Assembly (NCBI RefSeq): GCF_001424645.1
Contig: NZ_LMQR01000001.1
Coordinates: forward strand, 1,295,301-1,359,300
Length of the DNA: 64,000 bases
Origin: Frigoribacterium sp. Leaf415
Lineage (GTDB): Bacteria > Actinomycetota > Actinomycetes > Actinomycetales > Microbacteriaceae
Reading direction: 5' to 3'
The first letter of the stretch is position 1, and each line of letters starts with the position of its first letter. Position numbers and translations under genes: made by a program. The notes under the pieces were generated by a model, which saw only the letters and a list, made by a program, of their open reading frames with translations, was not told the DNA's origin and made no database searches. Shown piece by piece: positions 19,734 to 29,028 of this stretch.

Positions 19734-19765
19734 TCACGACCACCCCGAACGAACAGGAGACAGCC

Positions 19766-20314
19766 ATGGCCGACGCCAACCTGACCCGCCCGTACGACAT
19801 CATCGGCATCGTGCCCGAGTTCGCGCTCTCGAGCACGGACCTCACCCACGGGGGCGAGCTGCAGCGAGCCCAGGTGAGCGGCATCATGGGCCCCGGCGGA
19901 GACGACGCCAGCCCCCAGCTGAGCTGGTCCGGCGCACCCGAGGGCACCAAGAGCTACGCCGTCACCGTCTACGACCCCTACGCCCCCACGGGGTCGGGCT
20001 TCTGGCACTGGGCCGTGGCCGACCTTCCCGCCGACACGACGTCGCTGCCCTCCGGTGCAGGTGACGACCAGGGCTCGGGTCTGCCCGAGGGGGCGATCCA
20101 GTTGAAGAACGACGGCGGGCTCGCCCGCTACGTCGGCGCCGCACCGCCCGAGGGCCACGGACCGCACACCTACTTCGTCGCGGTGCACGCCCTCGACGTC
20201 GAGAAGGTCGGGGTCGACGAGACCGCCAGCCCGGCGTACCTCGGCTTCAACCTGCACTTCCACACGCTGGCCCGCGCGGTGATCTCGGCCACCTTCGAGG
20301 TCCCGGCGGCCTGA
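19766..20314 (+). CDS. YbhB/YbcL-type Raf-kinase-inhibitor-like protein
   Basis: 182 residues from ATG 19766, SD AGGAG. PEBP-family signatures include [34 protein letters not shown] and the C-terminal [13 protein letters not shown]. These cytosolic proteins bind phosphate-like ligands; the bacterial role is unclear. No signal peptide. Confidence 0.9.
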   Translation: MADANLTRPYDIIGIVPEFALSSTDLTHGGELQRAQVSGIMGPGGDDASPQLSWSGAPEGTKSYAVTVYDPYAPTGSGFWHWAVADLPADTTSLPSGAGDDQGSGLPEGAIQLKNDGGLARYVGAAPPEGHGPHTYFVAVHALDVEKVGVDETASPAYLGFNLHFHTLARAVISATFEVPAA

Positions 20315-20331
20315 TCCGACACGCTCGACGT

Positions 20332-20381
20332 CGACACGACGACGCCCCGCCACGATCTCGCGGCGGGGCGTCGTCGTGTCG
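20332..20381. terminator. Bidirectional hairpin between PEBP-like and AKR genes
   Basis: 20-bp perfect arms at 20332-20351 and 20362-20381 with a 10-base loop, between convergent genes. Confidence 0.75.
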
Positions 20382-20392
20382 TGTCGTGTCGA

Positions 20393-21397
20393 TCAGGCTT
20401 CGCGGCCGCTCGGCATCTGCGTCTTGCGCGGGTCCGTCTCGGCGAGGCCGTCGAAGATCGACTCGATGCGCGACAGGACGTCGGCCTCGAGGGTCACTCC
20501 CGAGGCCTTCGCGTTCGACTCGACCTGCTCGGGACGCGAGGCCCCGATGATCGCCGAGGCGACGTTCTCGTTCGACAGCACCCATGCCAACGAGAGCTGG
20601 GCCTGTGTGAGGCCCAGGTCGGCCGCGATCGGCTCCAGCTGGGCCACGGCGTCGAGGACGTCGTCGCGCAGCCAGCGCTCGATCATGCCCGCGCCGCCCT
20701 TCTGGTCGGTCGCCCGGCTACCCGCCGGCAACTCGGCGCCGACGGTGTACTTTCCGGTCAGGACGCCTTGGGCGACGGGCGACCAGACGATCTGCGAGAT
20801 GCCGAGCTCGGCCGACGCGGGGACGACCTCGCCCTCGATGACCCGCCAGAGCAGCGAGTACTCGGGCTGGTTCGAGACGAGCTGGATCTTCAGCTCGCGG
20901 GCCAGGGCGTGCGCCTCGCGGAGCTGCTCGGCATTCCACTCCGAGACGCCGATGTAGAGCACCTTGCCCTGGCGGACGAGGTCGGCGAAGGTCTCCATCG
21001 TCTCGTCGAGGGGCGTCTCGACGTCGTACCGGTGTGCCTGGTAGAGGTCGACGTAATCGGTCTGCAGGCGCGTGAGCGACCCGTTGATCGACTCGGTGAT
21101 GTGCTTCCGGCTGAGCCCGGTGTCGTTGTGCCCCTTCGGTCCGGTGGGACCGTAGACCTTGGTGAAGATCTCGAGCGACTCGCGACGCTCACCCTTCAGC
21201 GCCTCGCCGAGGACCGTCTCGGCCTGGGTGTTGGCGTAGACGTCGGCCGTGTCGAACGAGCTGATGCCGACGTCGAGGGCCGCGCGGACGCAGCGCGTCG
21301 CCGTGTCGTTCTCGACCTGGGACCCGTGGGTGAGCCAGTTGCCGTAGGTGAGCTCGCTGACCTTGAGCCCGCTGTTGCCGAGGTACCTGAACTTCAT
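20393..21397 (-). CDS. Aldo/keto reductase, K+-channel beta-subunit type (3 of 4)
   Basis: 334 residues from ATG 21397. It matches the KvAB-like AKR group: FRYLGNSGLKVSELTYGNW, FDTADVYANTQAE, LYQAHRYDVETPL and SNQPEYSLLWR. It likely reduces aldehydes or ketones with NADPH. It is on the opposite strand from the other three AKR genes and more distantly related. Confidence 0.92.
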   Translation of the reverse strand: MKFRYLGNSGLKVSELTYGNWLTHGSQVENDTATRCVRAALDVGISSFDTADVYANTQAETVLGEALKGERRESLEIFTKVYGPTGPKGHNDTGLSRKHITESINGSLTRLQTDYVDLYQAHRYDVETPLDETMETFADLVRQGKVLYIGVSEWNAEQLREAHALARELKIQLVSNQPEYSLLWRVIEGEVVPASAELGISQIVWSPVAQGVLTGKYTVGAELPAGSRATDQKGGAGMIERWLRDDVLDAVAQLEPIAADLGLTQAQLSLAWVLSNENVASAIIGASRPEQVESNAKASGVTLEADVLSRIESIFDGLAETDPRKTQMPSGREA

Positions 21398-21445
21398 GGA
21401 CGACCCTTCTCGGTGGTGCCGCGTCGATGCGGCACCCCGTCGACG

Positions 21446-21925
21446 CTAGTCACCGGCTGCCCCGCCCGCCCGGTCGCCGAACCGTCCGGGCACGGTGAAC
21501 CCCGACGGCGTGCGATGCCAGAACGCCCGCAACCGGAGGGGGCCGGCTCCGAGAGACCGGTCCAGGCCGGAGGCCCAGGCGTCGACCGCGATCCGGTCGA
21601 GCTCGTCGTCGTCGACCGTCTGCCAGACGCACACCACCTGCCGCGCTCTCGCCCGGAGCCCTTGATGCCGGAACAGGTCGACCAGTTCGTCGACGTCACG
21701 TCGCCGCGGCAGTCGCGGCACGTTGTGCAGACGACCGGCGGGGGCGGCCTGCCGACCGTCGGCGTCGAGGAAGGCGAAGTGCACGACCTCGCGATCGCAG
21801 CTCTCGGCGCACAGCTCGGTCGCGTGGTCGAGCAACGCCCGGTCGTCGGCGTCGGGCCCGAGGACGGGGAGTCGGAGGAGGTCGGGATCGGGGTCGAAGG
21901 GTCGGGAGCCTCCGCGGACGCGCAT
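21446..21925 (-). CDS. Unknown protein, member A of a tandem paralogous pair
   Basis: 159 residues from ATG 21925. I do not recognise the family. The acidic protein contains ELCAESCDREVVHFAFLDAD and, later, VVCVWQTVDDDELD and FWHRTPSGFTVPGR, all of which align with the neighbour upstream (EFCLEPCDDRALLWIYLGPD, VLLVWQSADES, PMRRTPSDVRPL). The two genes are three bases apart and probably co-translated. No signal peptide or membrane helix is seen. The Cys-x3-Cys-Asp motif may be a metal or disulfide site. Confidence 0.65.
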   Translation of the reverse strand: MRVRGGSRPFDPDPDLLRLPVLGPDADDRALLDHATELCAESCDREVVHFAFLDADGRQAAPAGRLHNVPRLPRRRDVDELVDLFRHQGLRARARQVVCVWQTVDDDELDRIAVDAWASGLDRSLGAGPLRLRAFWHRTPSGFTVPGRFGDRAGGAAGD

Positions 21926-21928
21926 GCC

Positions 21929-22348
21929 TCAGTCCACCGGGAGGAGGGGGCGGACGTCGGACGGGGTGCGACGCATCGGCGGATGGACCGTGAGGTCGCC
22001 GGGTTCGATCACCGCCAGGATCGCCGCGGCCCACCGCTGGTCGTCGCACGACGCCGTCAGCGACTCGTCGGCGCTCTGCCACACCAGCAGGACGGACGTG
22101 GCGTCGACCCAGGCAGCCACCTCGACGATGCGCAGCGCCAGGGTCTCGACCCCGTCACGGGTGGGCTCGACCGGAGAGCCGCCGAGCGCGATGGGCGGCG
22201 CGACGGGGACGCCGTCCGGCCCGAGGTAGATCCACAGCAGCGCGCGGTCGTCGCAGGGCTCGAGGCAGAACTCGTCGACGAAGTCCTCGAGCTGCTCGTC
22301 GGTGGGGTCGGGGGCGAGTACGGGTGGGTAGGTGTCGATCGTCGTCAT
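21929..22348 (-). CDS. Unknown protein, member B of a tandem paralogous pair
   Basis: 139 residues from ATG 22348. First gene of the pair, preceded by CAGCCT seven bases upstream as a possible leaderless -10. It shares with member A the order Cys-x3-Cys-Asp motif, VWQ strand and a Pro-rich end, so the two arose by duplication. Length and acidity suggest a small soluble protein; no function can be assigned. Confidence 0.65.
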   Translation of the reverse strand: MTTIDTYPPVLAPDPTDEQLEDFVDEFCLEPCDDRALLWIYLGPDGVPVAPPIALGGSPVEPTRDGVETLALRIVEVAAWVDATSVLLVWQSADESLTASCDDQRWAAAILAVIEPGDLTVHPPMRRTPSDVRPLLPVD

Positions 22349-22482
22349 GGTCCGAGGCTGGCGGACCGCGCCGCTGTGGGGGCCTGCGGACACCCGGCCT
22401 GTGGAGGGGGCCGCTTCTCGTCGGACTGGGGAGGAGCCGACCGGGCGGGGAGCGACGGACGCGACGTCGCGTGCGACCGCAC

Positions 22483-22493
22483 CCGCGCCTCCT
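22483..22493 (+). repeat. 11-bp dispersed element, forward copy
   Basis: Exact copy 21 bases before the EI24-type gene, just upstream of its -10 hexamer. Confidence 0.8.
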
Positions 22494-22513
22494 GCACCGG
22501 ATACGCTCGCCCG

Positions 22514-23353
22514 GTGGCGGTGATCGGGGAGTTCTTCGGCGGGGTGGGCTTGCTCGGCCGGGGGCTGCGGCTGTGGGCGACGTCCCCGCGGCTGATGCTG
22601 CTGGGTGCGGTGCCCGCCCTCGTCGTGGGTGCGGTCTTCGCCACCGGCCTCGTCGTCGTCGGTCTCGCCGCCGACGACATCGCCCGCGCCGTGACGCCGT
22701 TCGCGGACGAGTGGCCCGAGTGGCAGCGCACCCTCGTGCGCCTCGGCGGAGGTCTCGCCGTGGCGGCCCTGGCCGTGCTGCTCGCGGTCGTCGCGTTCAC
22801 CGCCGTCACGCTGCTCGTCGGCGATCCCTTCTACGAGCGCATCTGGCGCCGCGTCGAAGCGCGAGAGGGCGACCCGCCGGCCGACGTCGATCGTGGCTTC
22901 TGGCGCGGGCTCGCCCGGAGTGCCGGCGACTCGCTCCGACTGCTGCTGGCCACGGCCGGGGTGGGCGTCCTGCTGTTCGTCGGAGGATTCGTGCCGATCG
23001 TCGGCCAGACCGTCGTGCCGGTCCTCGGTGCGCTGGTCGGCGGATGGTTCCTCGCGGTCGAGCTCACCGGCTACGCCTTCGACGCCCGGGGGCGCTCGCT
23101 CGCCGAGCGCCGCCGCGGGCTCGCCGTCAACCGGGCGCGCACCCTGGGGCTGGGCACCGCGACCTACCTGCTGTTCTTCGTCCCGCTCGGGGCGGTGCTC
23201 GTCATGCCGGCGGCCGTCGCCGCGGCCACCCTGCTCGCCCGCGAGGTGACCGCCGAGCCGACCGGACCGGCCGGGCCGACGCCCGGGGCACCGCCCGCGA
23301 CACCGGTCGTCGGACCCCCCGCCCCGGCCGGCGACTACCATCCCCCGGCATGA
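22514..23353 (+). CDS. EI24/CysZ-like integral membrane protein
   Basis: 279 residues from GTG 22514. About four hydrophobic helices (around 25-55, 85-110, 150-190 and 215-245) with DPFYERIW and ELTGYAFDARG loops, typical of the EI24 family that includes the sulfate transporter CysZ. The C-terminal tail is Pro/Thr-rich. TACGCT (22502-22507) lies six bases before the GTG, so the mRNA is probably leaderless. The stop overlaps the next ATG by four bases (ATGA). No other sulfur genes are near, so sulfate transport is uncertain. Confidence 0.8.
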   Translation: MAVIGEFFGGVGLLGRGLRLWATSPRLMLLGAVPALVVGAVFATGLVVVGLAADDIARAVTPFADEWPEWQRTLVRLGGGLAVAALAVLLAVVAFTAVTLLVGDPFYERIWRRVEAREGDPPADVDRGFWRGLARSAGDSLRLLLATAGVGVLLFVGGFVPIVGQTVVPVLGALVGGWFLAVELTGYAFDARGRSLAERRRGLAVNRARTLGLGTATYLLFFVPLGAVLVMPAAVAAATLLAREVTAEPTGPAGPTPGAPPATPVVGPPAPAGDYHPPA

Positions 23354-24210
23354 CCACCCCCGCCACACCGACCAACCCCGCCGTCACCCTGCCCGACGGG
23401 CGCGTCGTCCCGGCCCTCGGCCAGGGCACCTGGAACATCGGCGACGACCCACGCCGCCGCACCGACGAGATCGCCGCCCTCCGGGCCGGCCTCGATGCCG
23501 GCCTGACGATGGTCGACACCGCCGAGATGTACGGCGGCGGGAGGTCCGAGTCGCTGGTCGGCGAGGCGATCGCGGGTCGACGCGACGAGGTGTTCCTGGT
23601 CGGCAAGGTGTTGCCGAGCAACGCCTCGCGGCAGGGCACCGTCGACGCCTGCCATGCCAGCCTCCGGCGGCTGGGCACCGACCGCCTCGACCTCTACCTG
23701 CTGCACTGGCGCGGACGCCATCCCCTCGCCGAGACGGTCGAGGCCCTGGAGGCGCTGGTCACCGAGGGGGCGATCGGCGGCTGGGGGGTCAGCAACTTCG
23801 ACGTCGACGACCTGCACGAGCTGCTCTCGGTGCCCGGTGGCGAGAACGTCCAGACGAACCAGGTCCTCTACAACCTGGCCCGTCGCGGGCCCGAGTTCGA
23901 CCTGCTGCCCTGGGCACGCGAGCACGGCGTGCCGCTCACGTCGTACTCCCCCGTCGACGGCGGAGAGCTGCTCGGCCACCCCGTGCTCGAGCAGGTCGCG
24001 ACCGACCTCGGCGTCTCGTCGGCTCAACTCGCCCTGGCCTGGGTGCTGCGCCTCGTGCCCGACCTGATGGTCGCCGTCAAGGCGGGCACGGCCGAGCACA
24101 CGCTCGAGAACGCGGCGGCCCTGGCGATCGACCTCGGCGACCAGGCGTTCGTGCAGCTCGAGCGGGCGTTCCCCGCGCCGACGACCAAGGTGCCCCTCGA
24201 GATGCGCTGA
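23350..24210 (+). CDS. Aldo/keto reductase (4 of 4)
   Basis: 286 residues from ATG 23350. Catalytic residues in MVDTAEMYGGGRSE, VLPSNAS context and LYLLHWRG; AKR5-like short form. It overlaps the EI24-type gene by ATGA, so expression is coupled. TACCAT (23336-23341) could also give an independent short-leader transcript. Confidence 0.9.
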   Translation: MTTPATPTNPAVTLPDGRVVPALGQGTWNIGDDPRRRTDEIAALRAGLDAGLTMVDTAEMYGGGRSESLVGEAIAGRRDEVFLVGKVLPSNASRQGTVDACHASLRRLGTDRLDLYLLHWRGRHPLAETVEALEALVTEGAIGGWGVSNFDVDDLHELLSVPGGENVQTNQVLYNLARRGPEFDLLPWAREHGVPLTSYSPVDGGELLGHPVLEQVATDLGVSSAQLALAWVLRLVPDLMVAVKAGTAEHTLENAAALAIDLGDQAFVQLERAFPAPTTKVPLEMR

Positions 24211-24314
24211 CCCGCGCCTCCCGGGCTCGCCTCCCGCTCACGCATGCGCCAGAGTGGAGGGACCAGCCCGGGTGACATCGACGTCGCCTGGACGCGAGCT
24301 CCAGAGGACACCGC

Positions 24315-25553
24315 ATGATCATCGACAGAGCCGACGTGATCGTCACCAGCCCCGACCGCAACTTCGTGACGCTCAAGATCACGACGTCCGACGGGGTCAC
24401 CGGCCTCGGCGACGCCACCCTGAACGGGCGCGAACTCGCCGTCGTCGCCTACCTGACCGAGCACGTCGTGCCCCTGTTGGTCGGGCGCGACCCGGCCCGC
24501 ATCGAGGACACCTGGCAGTTCCTCTACCGCAGCGCCTACTGGCGGCGCGGGCCGGTCACGATGGCCGCCATCGCCGCCGTCGACGTCGCCCTGTGGGACA
24601 TCAAGGCCAAGGTCGCCGGCCTGCCCCTCTACCAACTGCTCGGCGGCGCCTCGCGCACCGGGTTGCTGACCTACGGCCACGCCTCGGGGAAGGACCTCGA
24701 GGAACTGTTCGACAGCGTCCGCGACCACCAGGAGCAGGGCTACAAGGCGATCCGCGTGCAGACCGGCGTGCCCGGCCTGAAGTCGATCTACGGCATCGCC
24801 TCGAACGCCACGTTCGACGCCAACAGCGGCGTGCGCTACGACCACGAACCCGCCCAGCGCGGAGCCCTGCCGAACGAGGAGGACTGGGACACCCGCTCGT
24901 ACCTGCGGCACGTGCCCACCGTCTTCGAGGCCGTGCGGGCCGAGTTCGGCCCCGAGATCCCCCTGCTGCACGACGGCCACCACCGCATGACGCCGATCCA
25001 GGCGGCGCGGCTCGGCAAGAGCCTCGAGCCCTACGACCTGTTCTGGCTCGAGGACGTCACCCCCGCCGAGAACCCCGAGGCGCTGCGGCTCGTCCGACAG
25101 CACACGACGACCCCGCTGGCCATCGGTGAGATCTTCAACACCGTCTGGGACTACCAGCAGATCATCCGCGAGCAGCTGATCGACTACGTGCGCAGCGCCG
25201 TGACGCACACGGGTGGCATCACCCACCTCAAGAAGGTGCTCGAGTACGCCTCGCAGTACCAGATCAAGTCGGGCATGCACGGGCCGACCGACATCTCGCC
25301 CGTCGGCATGGCGGCCGCGATGCACCTCGGGCTCGCGATCCACAACTTCGGCATCCAGGAGTACATGAAGCACGGCGCGAAGACCGACGAGGTCTTCGAG
25401 CAGAGCTTCACCTTCGAGGACGGCATGCTGCACCCGGGCGAGCAGCCCGGGATCGGCGTCGAGCTGAACGAGCGGGCCGCTGCGGCCTACCCGTACGCGC
25501 AGGCCTACCTGCCCTACAACAGGCTGGCGGACGGCACCGTCCACGACTGGTGA
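24315..25553 (+). CDS. manD: D-mannonate dehydratase, enolase superfamily
   Basis: 412 residues from ATG 24315, SD AGAGGA. It is very close to the ManD family: [20 protein letters not shown] and [20 protein letters not shown] at the N-terminus; metal ligands Asp220, Glu246 and Glu272, with His222 (DGHH) and His322 (GMHGPTD) as acid/base residues. It dehydrates D-mannonate to 2-keto-3-deoxygluconate in hexuronate breakdown, although many ManD homologues have low activity. No uxaC/uxuB partner is adjacent. Confidence 0.92.
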   Translation: MIIDRADVIVTSPDRNFVTLKITTSDGVTGLGDATLNGRELAVVAYLTEHVVPLLVGRDPARIEDTWQFLYRSAYWRRGPVTMAAIAAVDVALWDIKAKVAGLPLYQLLGGASRTGLLTYGHASGKDLEELFDSVRDHQEQGYKAIRVQTGVPGLKSIYGIASNATFDANSGVRYDHEPAQRGALPNEEDWDTRSYLRHVPTVFEAVRAEFGPEIPLLHDGHHRMTPIQAARLGKSLEPYDLFWLEDVTPAENPEALRLVRQHTTTPLAIGEIFNTVWDYQQIIREQLIDYVRSAVTHTGGITHLKKVLEYASQYQIKSGMHGPTDISPVGMAAAMHLGLAIHNFGIQEYMKHGAKTDEVFEQSFTFEDGMLHPGEQPGIGVELNERAAAAYPYAQAYLPYNRLADGTVHDW

Positions 25554-25561
25554 CCGGGACG

Positions 25562-25572
25562 AGGAGGCGCGG
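25562..25572 (-). repeat. 11-bp dispersed element, reverse copy
   Basis: Exact reverse copy (AGGAGGCGCGG) 8 bases past manD, in the 37-base gap before a convergent gene. Confidence 0.8.
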
Positions 25573-25590
25573 CGCGGGCGAGCGCGCCGG

Positions 25591-26073
25591 TCACCCCTCG
25601 TAGGCAGCCGCCAGCTCGGCGATGACCAGCCGGTTCATGCCCATCATCGCGGCCATGGCCCGGGCGGCGCCCTCGGGGTCGGGTCCGCCGAGGTAGCGGT
25701 CCATCACCGACGGGACGACCTGCCAGGAGAAGCCCCAACGGTCCGTCACCCAGCCGCACCGCCCCTCCTGGCCACCGTCCGCGGCGAAGGCGTCCCAGTA
25801 GTGGTCGAGCTCGTCCTGTGTCTCGACCGAGATCGAGAACGACGTGGCCTCGGTGGGTCTCGGACCGCCGTCGCCGCCGTTCAGCAGGCGGTACGGCTGG
25901 CCGTCGAGCTCGAGGTCGACGACGAGCGCCTGGCCCGCCATCGACGCGTCGGGGAAGTCCTCGGGGTAGCGCGACACGTCGGTGACGCGCGACGACGGGA
26001 ACAGGGCGACGTAGAAGTCCGCGGCGGTCTCGATGTCACGACCGAACCAGAACGTGGGGGTGATGCGGGGCAT
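25591..26073 (-). CDS. PhnB-like VOC-superfamily protein
   Basis: 160 residues from ATG 26073. PRITPTFWFGRDIETAADFYVALF and GWVTDRWGFSWQVVP are hallmarks of the PhnB/3-demethylubiquinone-methyltransferase-like VOC group. Ligand unknown. The ribosome binding site AGGAGG is part of an ACGCGCCTCCT variant of the dispersed element (26075-26085). Confidence 0.85.
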   Translation of the reverse strand: MPRITPTFWFGRDIETAADFYVALFPSSRVTDVSRYPEDFPDASMAGQALVVDLELDGQPYRLLNGGDGGPRPTEATSFSISVETQDELDHYWDAFAADGGQEGRCGWVTDRWGFSWQVVPSVMDRYLGGPDPEGAARAMAAMMGMNRLVIAELAAAYEG

Positions 26074-26147
26074 GACGCGCCTCCTCGGGGTGGCCGGCGG
26101 CACCGTCGCCGCCTGGCGCTCAGGGTAGCCGCGCCGGGCGTCGAGGT

Positions 26148-26205
26148 CGAGAAGTCACGACATGCCGCTCACCTTCGAAGGTGAGCGGCATGTCGTGACA
26201 TCTCG
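26148..26205. repeat. Palindrome family, copy A
   Basis: A 46-bp perfect palindrome (26154-26199, centre CACCTTCGAAGGTG) extended to 58 bp by CGAGA/TCTCG with one mismatch. It lies downstream of the NCS2 permease gene and upstream of the PhnB-like gene. The stem shares GCCGCTCA/TGAGCGGC and GTCACGAC/GTCGTGAC with three other copies at 34894, 46364 and 47607. A transcription terminator role is plausible. Confidence 0.85.
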
Positions 26206-26232
26206 GGGAGGCGGGCCAGTGGGGCCAGTGGG

Positions 26233-27702
26233 TCAGCCCAGCAGCGCCTCGATCGGGCCGCGCACGAAGTAGACCAGGAAGCCCGCGGCCACGATCCACA
26301 GCAGCGGGCTGATCGTGCGGGCCTTGCCGGCGAACGCCCGCACGACGACCCAGCTGACGAAGCCGACGCCGATGCCGTTCGCGATCGAGTACGTCAGCGG
26401 CATGGTGATGATCGTCAGGAACACCGGCAGTGCGACCGAGAAGTCGGTCCAGTCGATCTGACTGATCTGCGACACCATCAGGGCACCGACGATCACGAGG
26501 GCCGACGCCGCGACCTCGAGCGGCACGACCTGGGTCAGCGGCGTGAAGAACATCGCGAGCAGGAACAGCGCGCCGGTGACGACCGAGGCGAAGCCGGTCC
26601 GGGCGCCCTCGCCGATGCCCGAGGCCGACTCGACGAACACCGTGTTCGACGACGAGCTCGTCGCACCACCGGCGACCGCACCGACGCCCTCGACGATCAG
26701 GGCCGAGCGCAGGCGGGGGAAGGTGCCGTCCGCGTCCGCGACGTCGCCCGCCTTGGCCAGTCCGGTCATCGTGCCCATGGCGTCGAAGAAGTTGGTGAAG
26801 ACGAGGGTGAAGACCAGCATGACGGCCGACAGCACGCCGATGCGGGCGAAGGCGCCGAAGCTGAACTGGCCGACGAGCGACAGGTCGGGCAGGGCCACGA
26901 TCTGGGTGGGCAGCACCGGGGCGTTGAGGTTCCAGTCGTCGAGGTTCTGGCCGTTCGACGGCGGCACCTGGAAGATCGCCTGCAGGGCGATGGCGATGAC
27001 GGTGGTCGCGACGATGCCGATGAAGATTGCCCCGCGCACCTTGCGGGCCATCAGCACGCCGATGACGAGCAGGCCGATGACGAAGGTGATTGTCGGCAGG
27101 GTCGCCACCGAGCCGGCGTCGCCGAGCTGCACGGGCGGCGACGCCGTGCCGCTGGTGCGGACGAAGCCCGAGTCGACGAGGCCGATGAACGCGATGAACA
27201 GGCCGATGCCGACGGTGATCGCCGTCTTGAGGGCGGCCGGCACGGCGGTGAAGATCATGCTGCGCAGGCCGGTCACGGCGAGGATCGTGATGACGAGCCC
27301 GTTGATCACCACGAGGCCCATGGCCTCGGGCCAGGTGACGTCCTGCACGACGTTGACGGCCAGGAACGAGTTGATGCCGAGACCGGCGGCGAACGCGAAC
27401 GGGAGGCGCGCGACGGTGCCGAAGAGGATCGTCATGACCCCGGCGGTGAGGGCGGTGACCGCGCCCACCTGGCCGTTCTGCAGCCAGTTGCCGGCCACGT
27501 CCTTGGCCGCCTGGTCGGCGCTGAAGCCGCCGAGGATCAGAGGGTTCAGGATGACGATGTAGGCCATCGTGACGAAGGTGACGACGCCGCCGCGGATCTC
27601 GCGGGCCCAGGTCGAACCGCGGTGGGTGATCTCGAAGAACCGGTCGAGGGTGCCCCCGACTCCGGGTCTCGGCGGCGTGGTGGCGGGGGCGTTCGTGGCC
27701 AT
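26233..27702 (-). CDS. NCS2-family (AzgA-type) purine/xanthine permease
   Basis: 489 residues from ATG 27702. About 13 membrane segments with GGVVTFVTMAYIVILNP at the start, the AGLGINSF loop and SASGIGEGARTG, typical of AzgA-type nucleobase transporters. It likely imports hypoxanthine, guanine or adenine by proton symport. A candidate promoter, TATCCT (27748-27753, minus strand), leaves a leader of about 40 bases with CGGAG. Confidence 0.92.
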   Translation of the reverse strand: MATNAPATTPPRPGVGGTLDRFFEITHRGSTWAREIRGGVVTFVTMAYIVILNPLILGGFSADQAAKDVAGNWLQNGQVGAVTALTAGVMTILFGTVARLPFAFAAGLGINSFLAVNVVQDVTWPEAMGLVVINGLVITILAVTGLRSMIFTAVPAALKTAITVGIGLFIAFIGLVDSGFVRTSGTASPPVQLGDAGSVATLPTITFVIGLLVIGVLMARKVRGAIFIGIVATTVIAIALQAIFQVPPSNGQNLDDWNLNAPVLPTQIVALPDLSLVGQFSFGAFARIGVLSAVMLVFTLVFTNFFDAMGTMTGLAKAGDVADADGTFPRLRSALIVEGVGAVAGGATSSSSNTVFVESASGIGEGARTGFASVVTGALFLLAMFFTPLTQVVPLEVAASALVIVGALMVSQISQIDWTDFSVALPVFLTIITMPLTYSIANGIGVGFVSWVVVRAFAGKARTISPLLWIVAAGFLVYFVRGPIEALLG

Positions 27703-27812
27703 GGCGATGCGTCTCCGGTGTGATCGGATGTCGAGGGGGAAGAGAACAGGATAGGGCGTGCCGGGGGTGCACCATGCAACCGGTCAGGTCGACCCGCGGT
27801 CGGTCGGCCCGC

Positions 27813-28481
27813 TCAGCCCCCGAGTCCGGCGATCAGGTTGACCGTCGAGGCCAGGATCACCGATCCGAAGAGGTACGACAGCAGCATGTGCCGCAGGACG
27901 ACGGCACGGATGACGCTCGACCCGATGTCGGTGTCGGCGATCTGGAACGTCATGCCGAGGCCGAAGGCCACGTACGCGAAGTCGGCGTACCGCGGCGGCT
28001 CCGGCTGGTTGAACGAGATGCCTCCCACCTCGTCGCCGCTGTAGTACAGCACGGCGTACCGCAGCGTGAAGAGGGTGTGCACGAGGAACCACGACAGGGC
28101 GATGCTGACGACCGCGAGTCCGGCGAGCAGGTCCTCGACCGCACCGCCCGTGCTCGTCGTGCGGACGAGCACGACCCCGACCGCGAGCAGGCTCGCCACG
28201 CTGGCGATGACGAGCAACAGGTCGCCTGCCGGTCGCGACGGGTCCTCGCGCGTGGCCCAGCGGCGGGTGTCGTCGGCGTCGAGACGACCGACCGCGAGCC
28301 AGACCCAGGCGAGGTAGACGACGCAGGCCGCGGCCCAGCCGATCGCGAGCGCGACCGAGGGCAGCACCCACGGCCAGGTGCCGGCGGCGCCGGCGACACC
28401 GACGACGGCCATGACGACGAACCGGAGGCGCGACCGGCGCACGCGGACGGCCGTGGCCTGGGCGTCGACTCGGGGGGACAT
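27813..28481 (-). CDS. DUF1345 membrane protein
   Basis: 222 residues from ATG 28481. Five or six hydrophobic segments; the family motif YYSGDEVGGISF followed by YADFAYVAFGLGMTFQIADT is clear. Function unknown. CACGAT six bases before the ATG could serve as -10 for a leaderless mRNA. Confidence 0.85.
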   Translation of the reverse strand: MSPRVDAQATAVRVRRSRLRFVVMAVVGVAGAAGTWPWVLPSVALAIGWAAACVVYLAWVWLAVGRLDADDTRRWATREDPSRPAGDLLLVIASVASLLAVGVVLVRTTSTGGAVEDLLAGLAVVSIALSWFLVHTLFTLRYAVLYYSGDEVGGISFNQPEPPRYADFAYVAFGLGMTFQIADTDIGSSVIRAVVLRHMLLSYLFGSVILASTVNLIAGLGG

Positions 28482-28541
28482 GACCCGATCGTGCCAGACG
28501 AGGCCGGAGCGGGGTCGACACGCCCCCGGTGACCGCAGGGC

Positions 28542-28946
28542 CTAGGAGGCGCGGTGCACGCCGAGAGCGCGCGTCACGAGGGGCACCTGCAACGGCAGCC
28601 GCACGAGGGTGACGGCCGTGCGCCCCGTCGTGGCCCGCTCGCTCCTCACGGCGCGCAGGGCCATCGAGACGTTCGCCGGGAACACGGCCACGAACAGCGC
28701 GGCGGCGGCGAGCCCGCCGACCGGACGGGTCCTCGGGACGAGGAGGGCGGCGGCGATGCCGACCTCGGCGAGACCGGAGCCGATCGTCCAGAACCGAGCC
28801 GGGCCCGGGATGCTCCTCGGGACGACCGCGTCGTAGACCGCGGGCTTCGCGAGGTGCAGGAGGCCGGAACCGCCCAGGATCGCGGCGAGGACGCGGGCGT
28901 CCCGACGGGCAGCGGATTTCTGGCGACGTGTGGGGCGGTGACTCAT
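28542..28946 (-). CDS. DoxX-like membrane protein (1 of 2)
   Basis: 134 residues from ATG 28946, with CAAGAT six bases upstream. Three or four helices; SGLLHLAKPAVYDAVVP and ALFVAVFPANVSMAL match DoxX-like proteins. A related gene is at 43809. Some DoxX proteins take part in thiol or redox stress complexes, but nothing here proves it. The C-terminus HRAS-stop is encoded by a reverse copy of the dispersed element (28544-28554). Confidence 0.75.
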   Translation of the reverse strand: MSHRPTRRQKSAARRDARVLAAILGGSGLLHLAKPAVYDAVVPRSIPGPARFWTIGSGLAEVGIAAALLVPRTRPVGGLAAAALFVAVFPANVSMALRAVRSERATTGRTAVTLVRLPLQVPLVTRALGVHRAS

Positions 28947-29028
28947 GCGACCATCTTGCGCGCGCCTCCCGGGGTGGGGCGCGGTCGGCGCGCCGGGGCG
29001 GCCGGTCGGTGCGACCGCACCGCCCGGT

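Noticed and set aside
24244..24318. 24-codon ORF overlapping the manD ATG by ATGA
   Set aside because: No -10 hexamer at leaderless distance. In DNA this GC-rich, start codons are more frequent than stops, so an open upstream frame ending in ATGA is expected by chance in about half of such genes.
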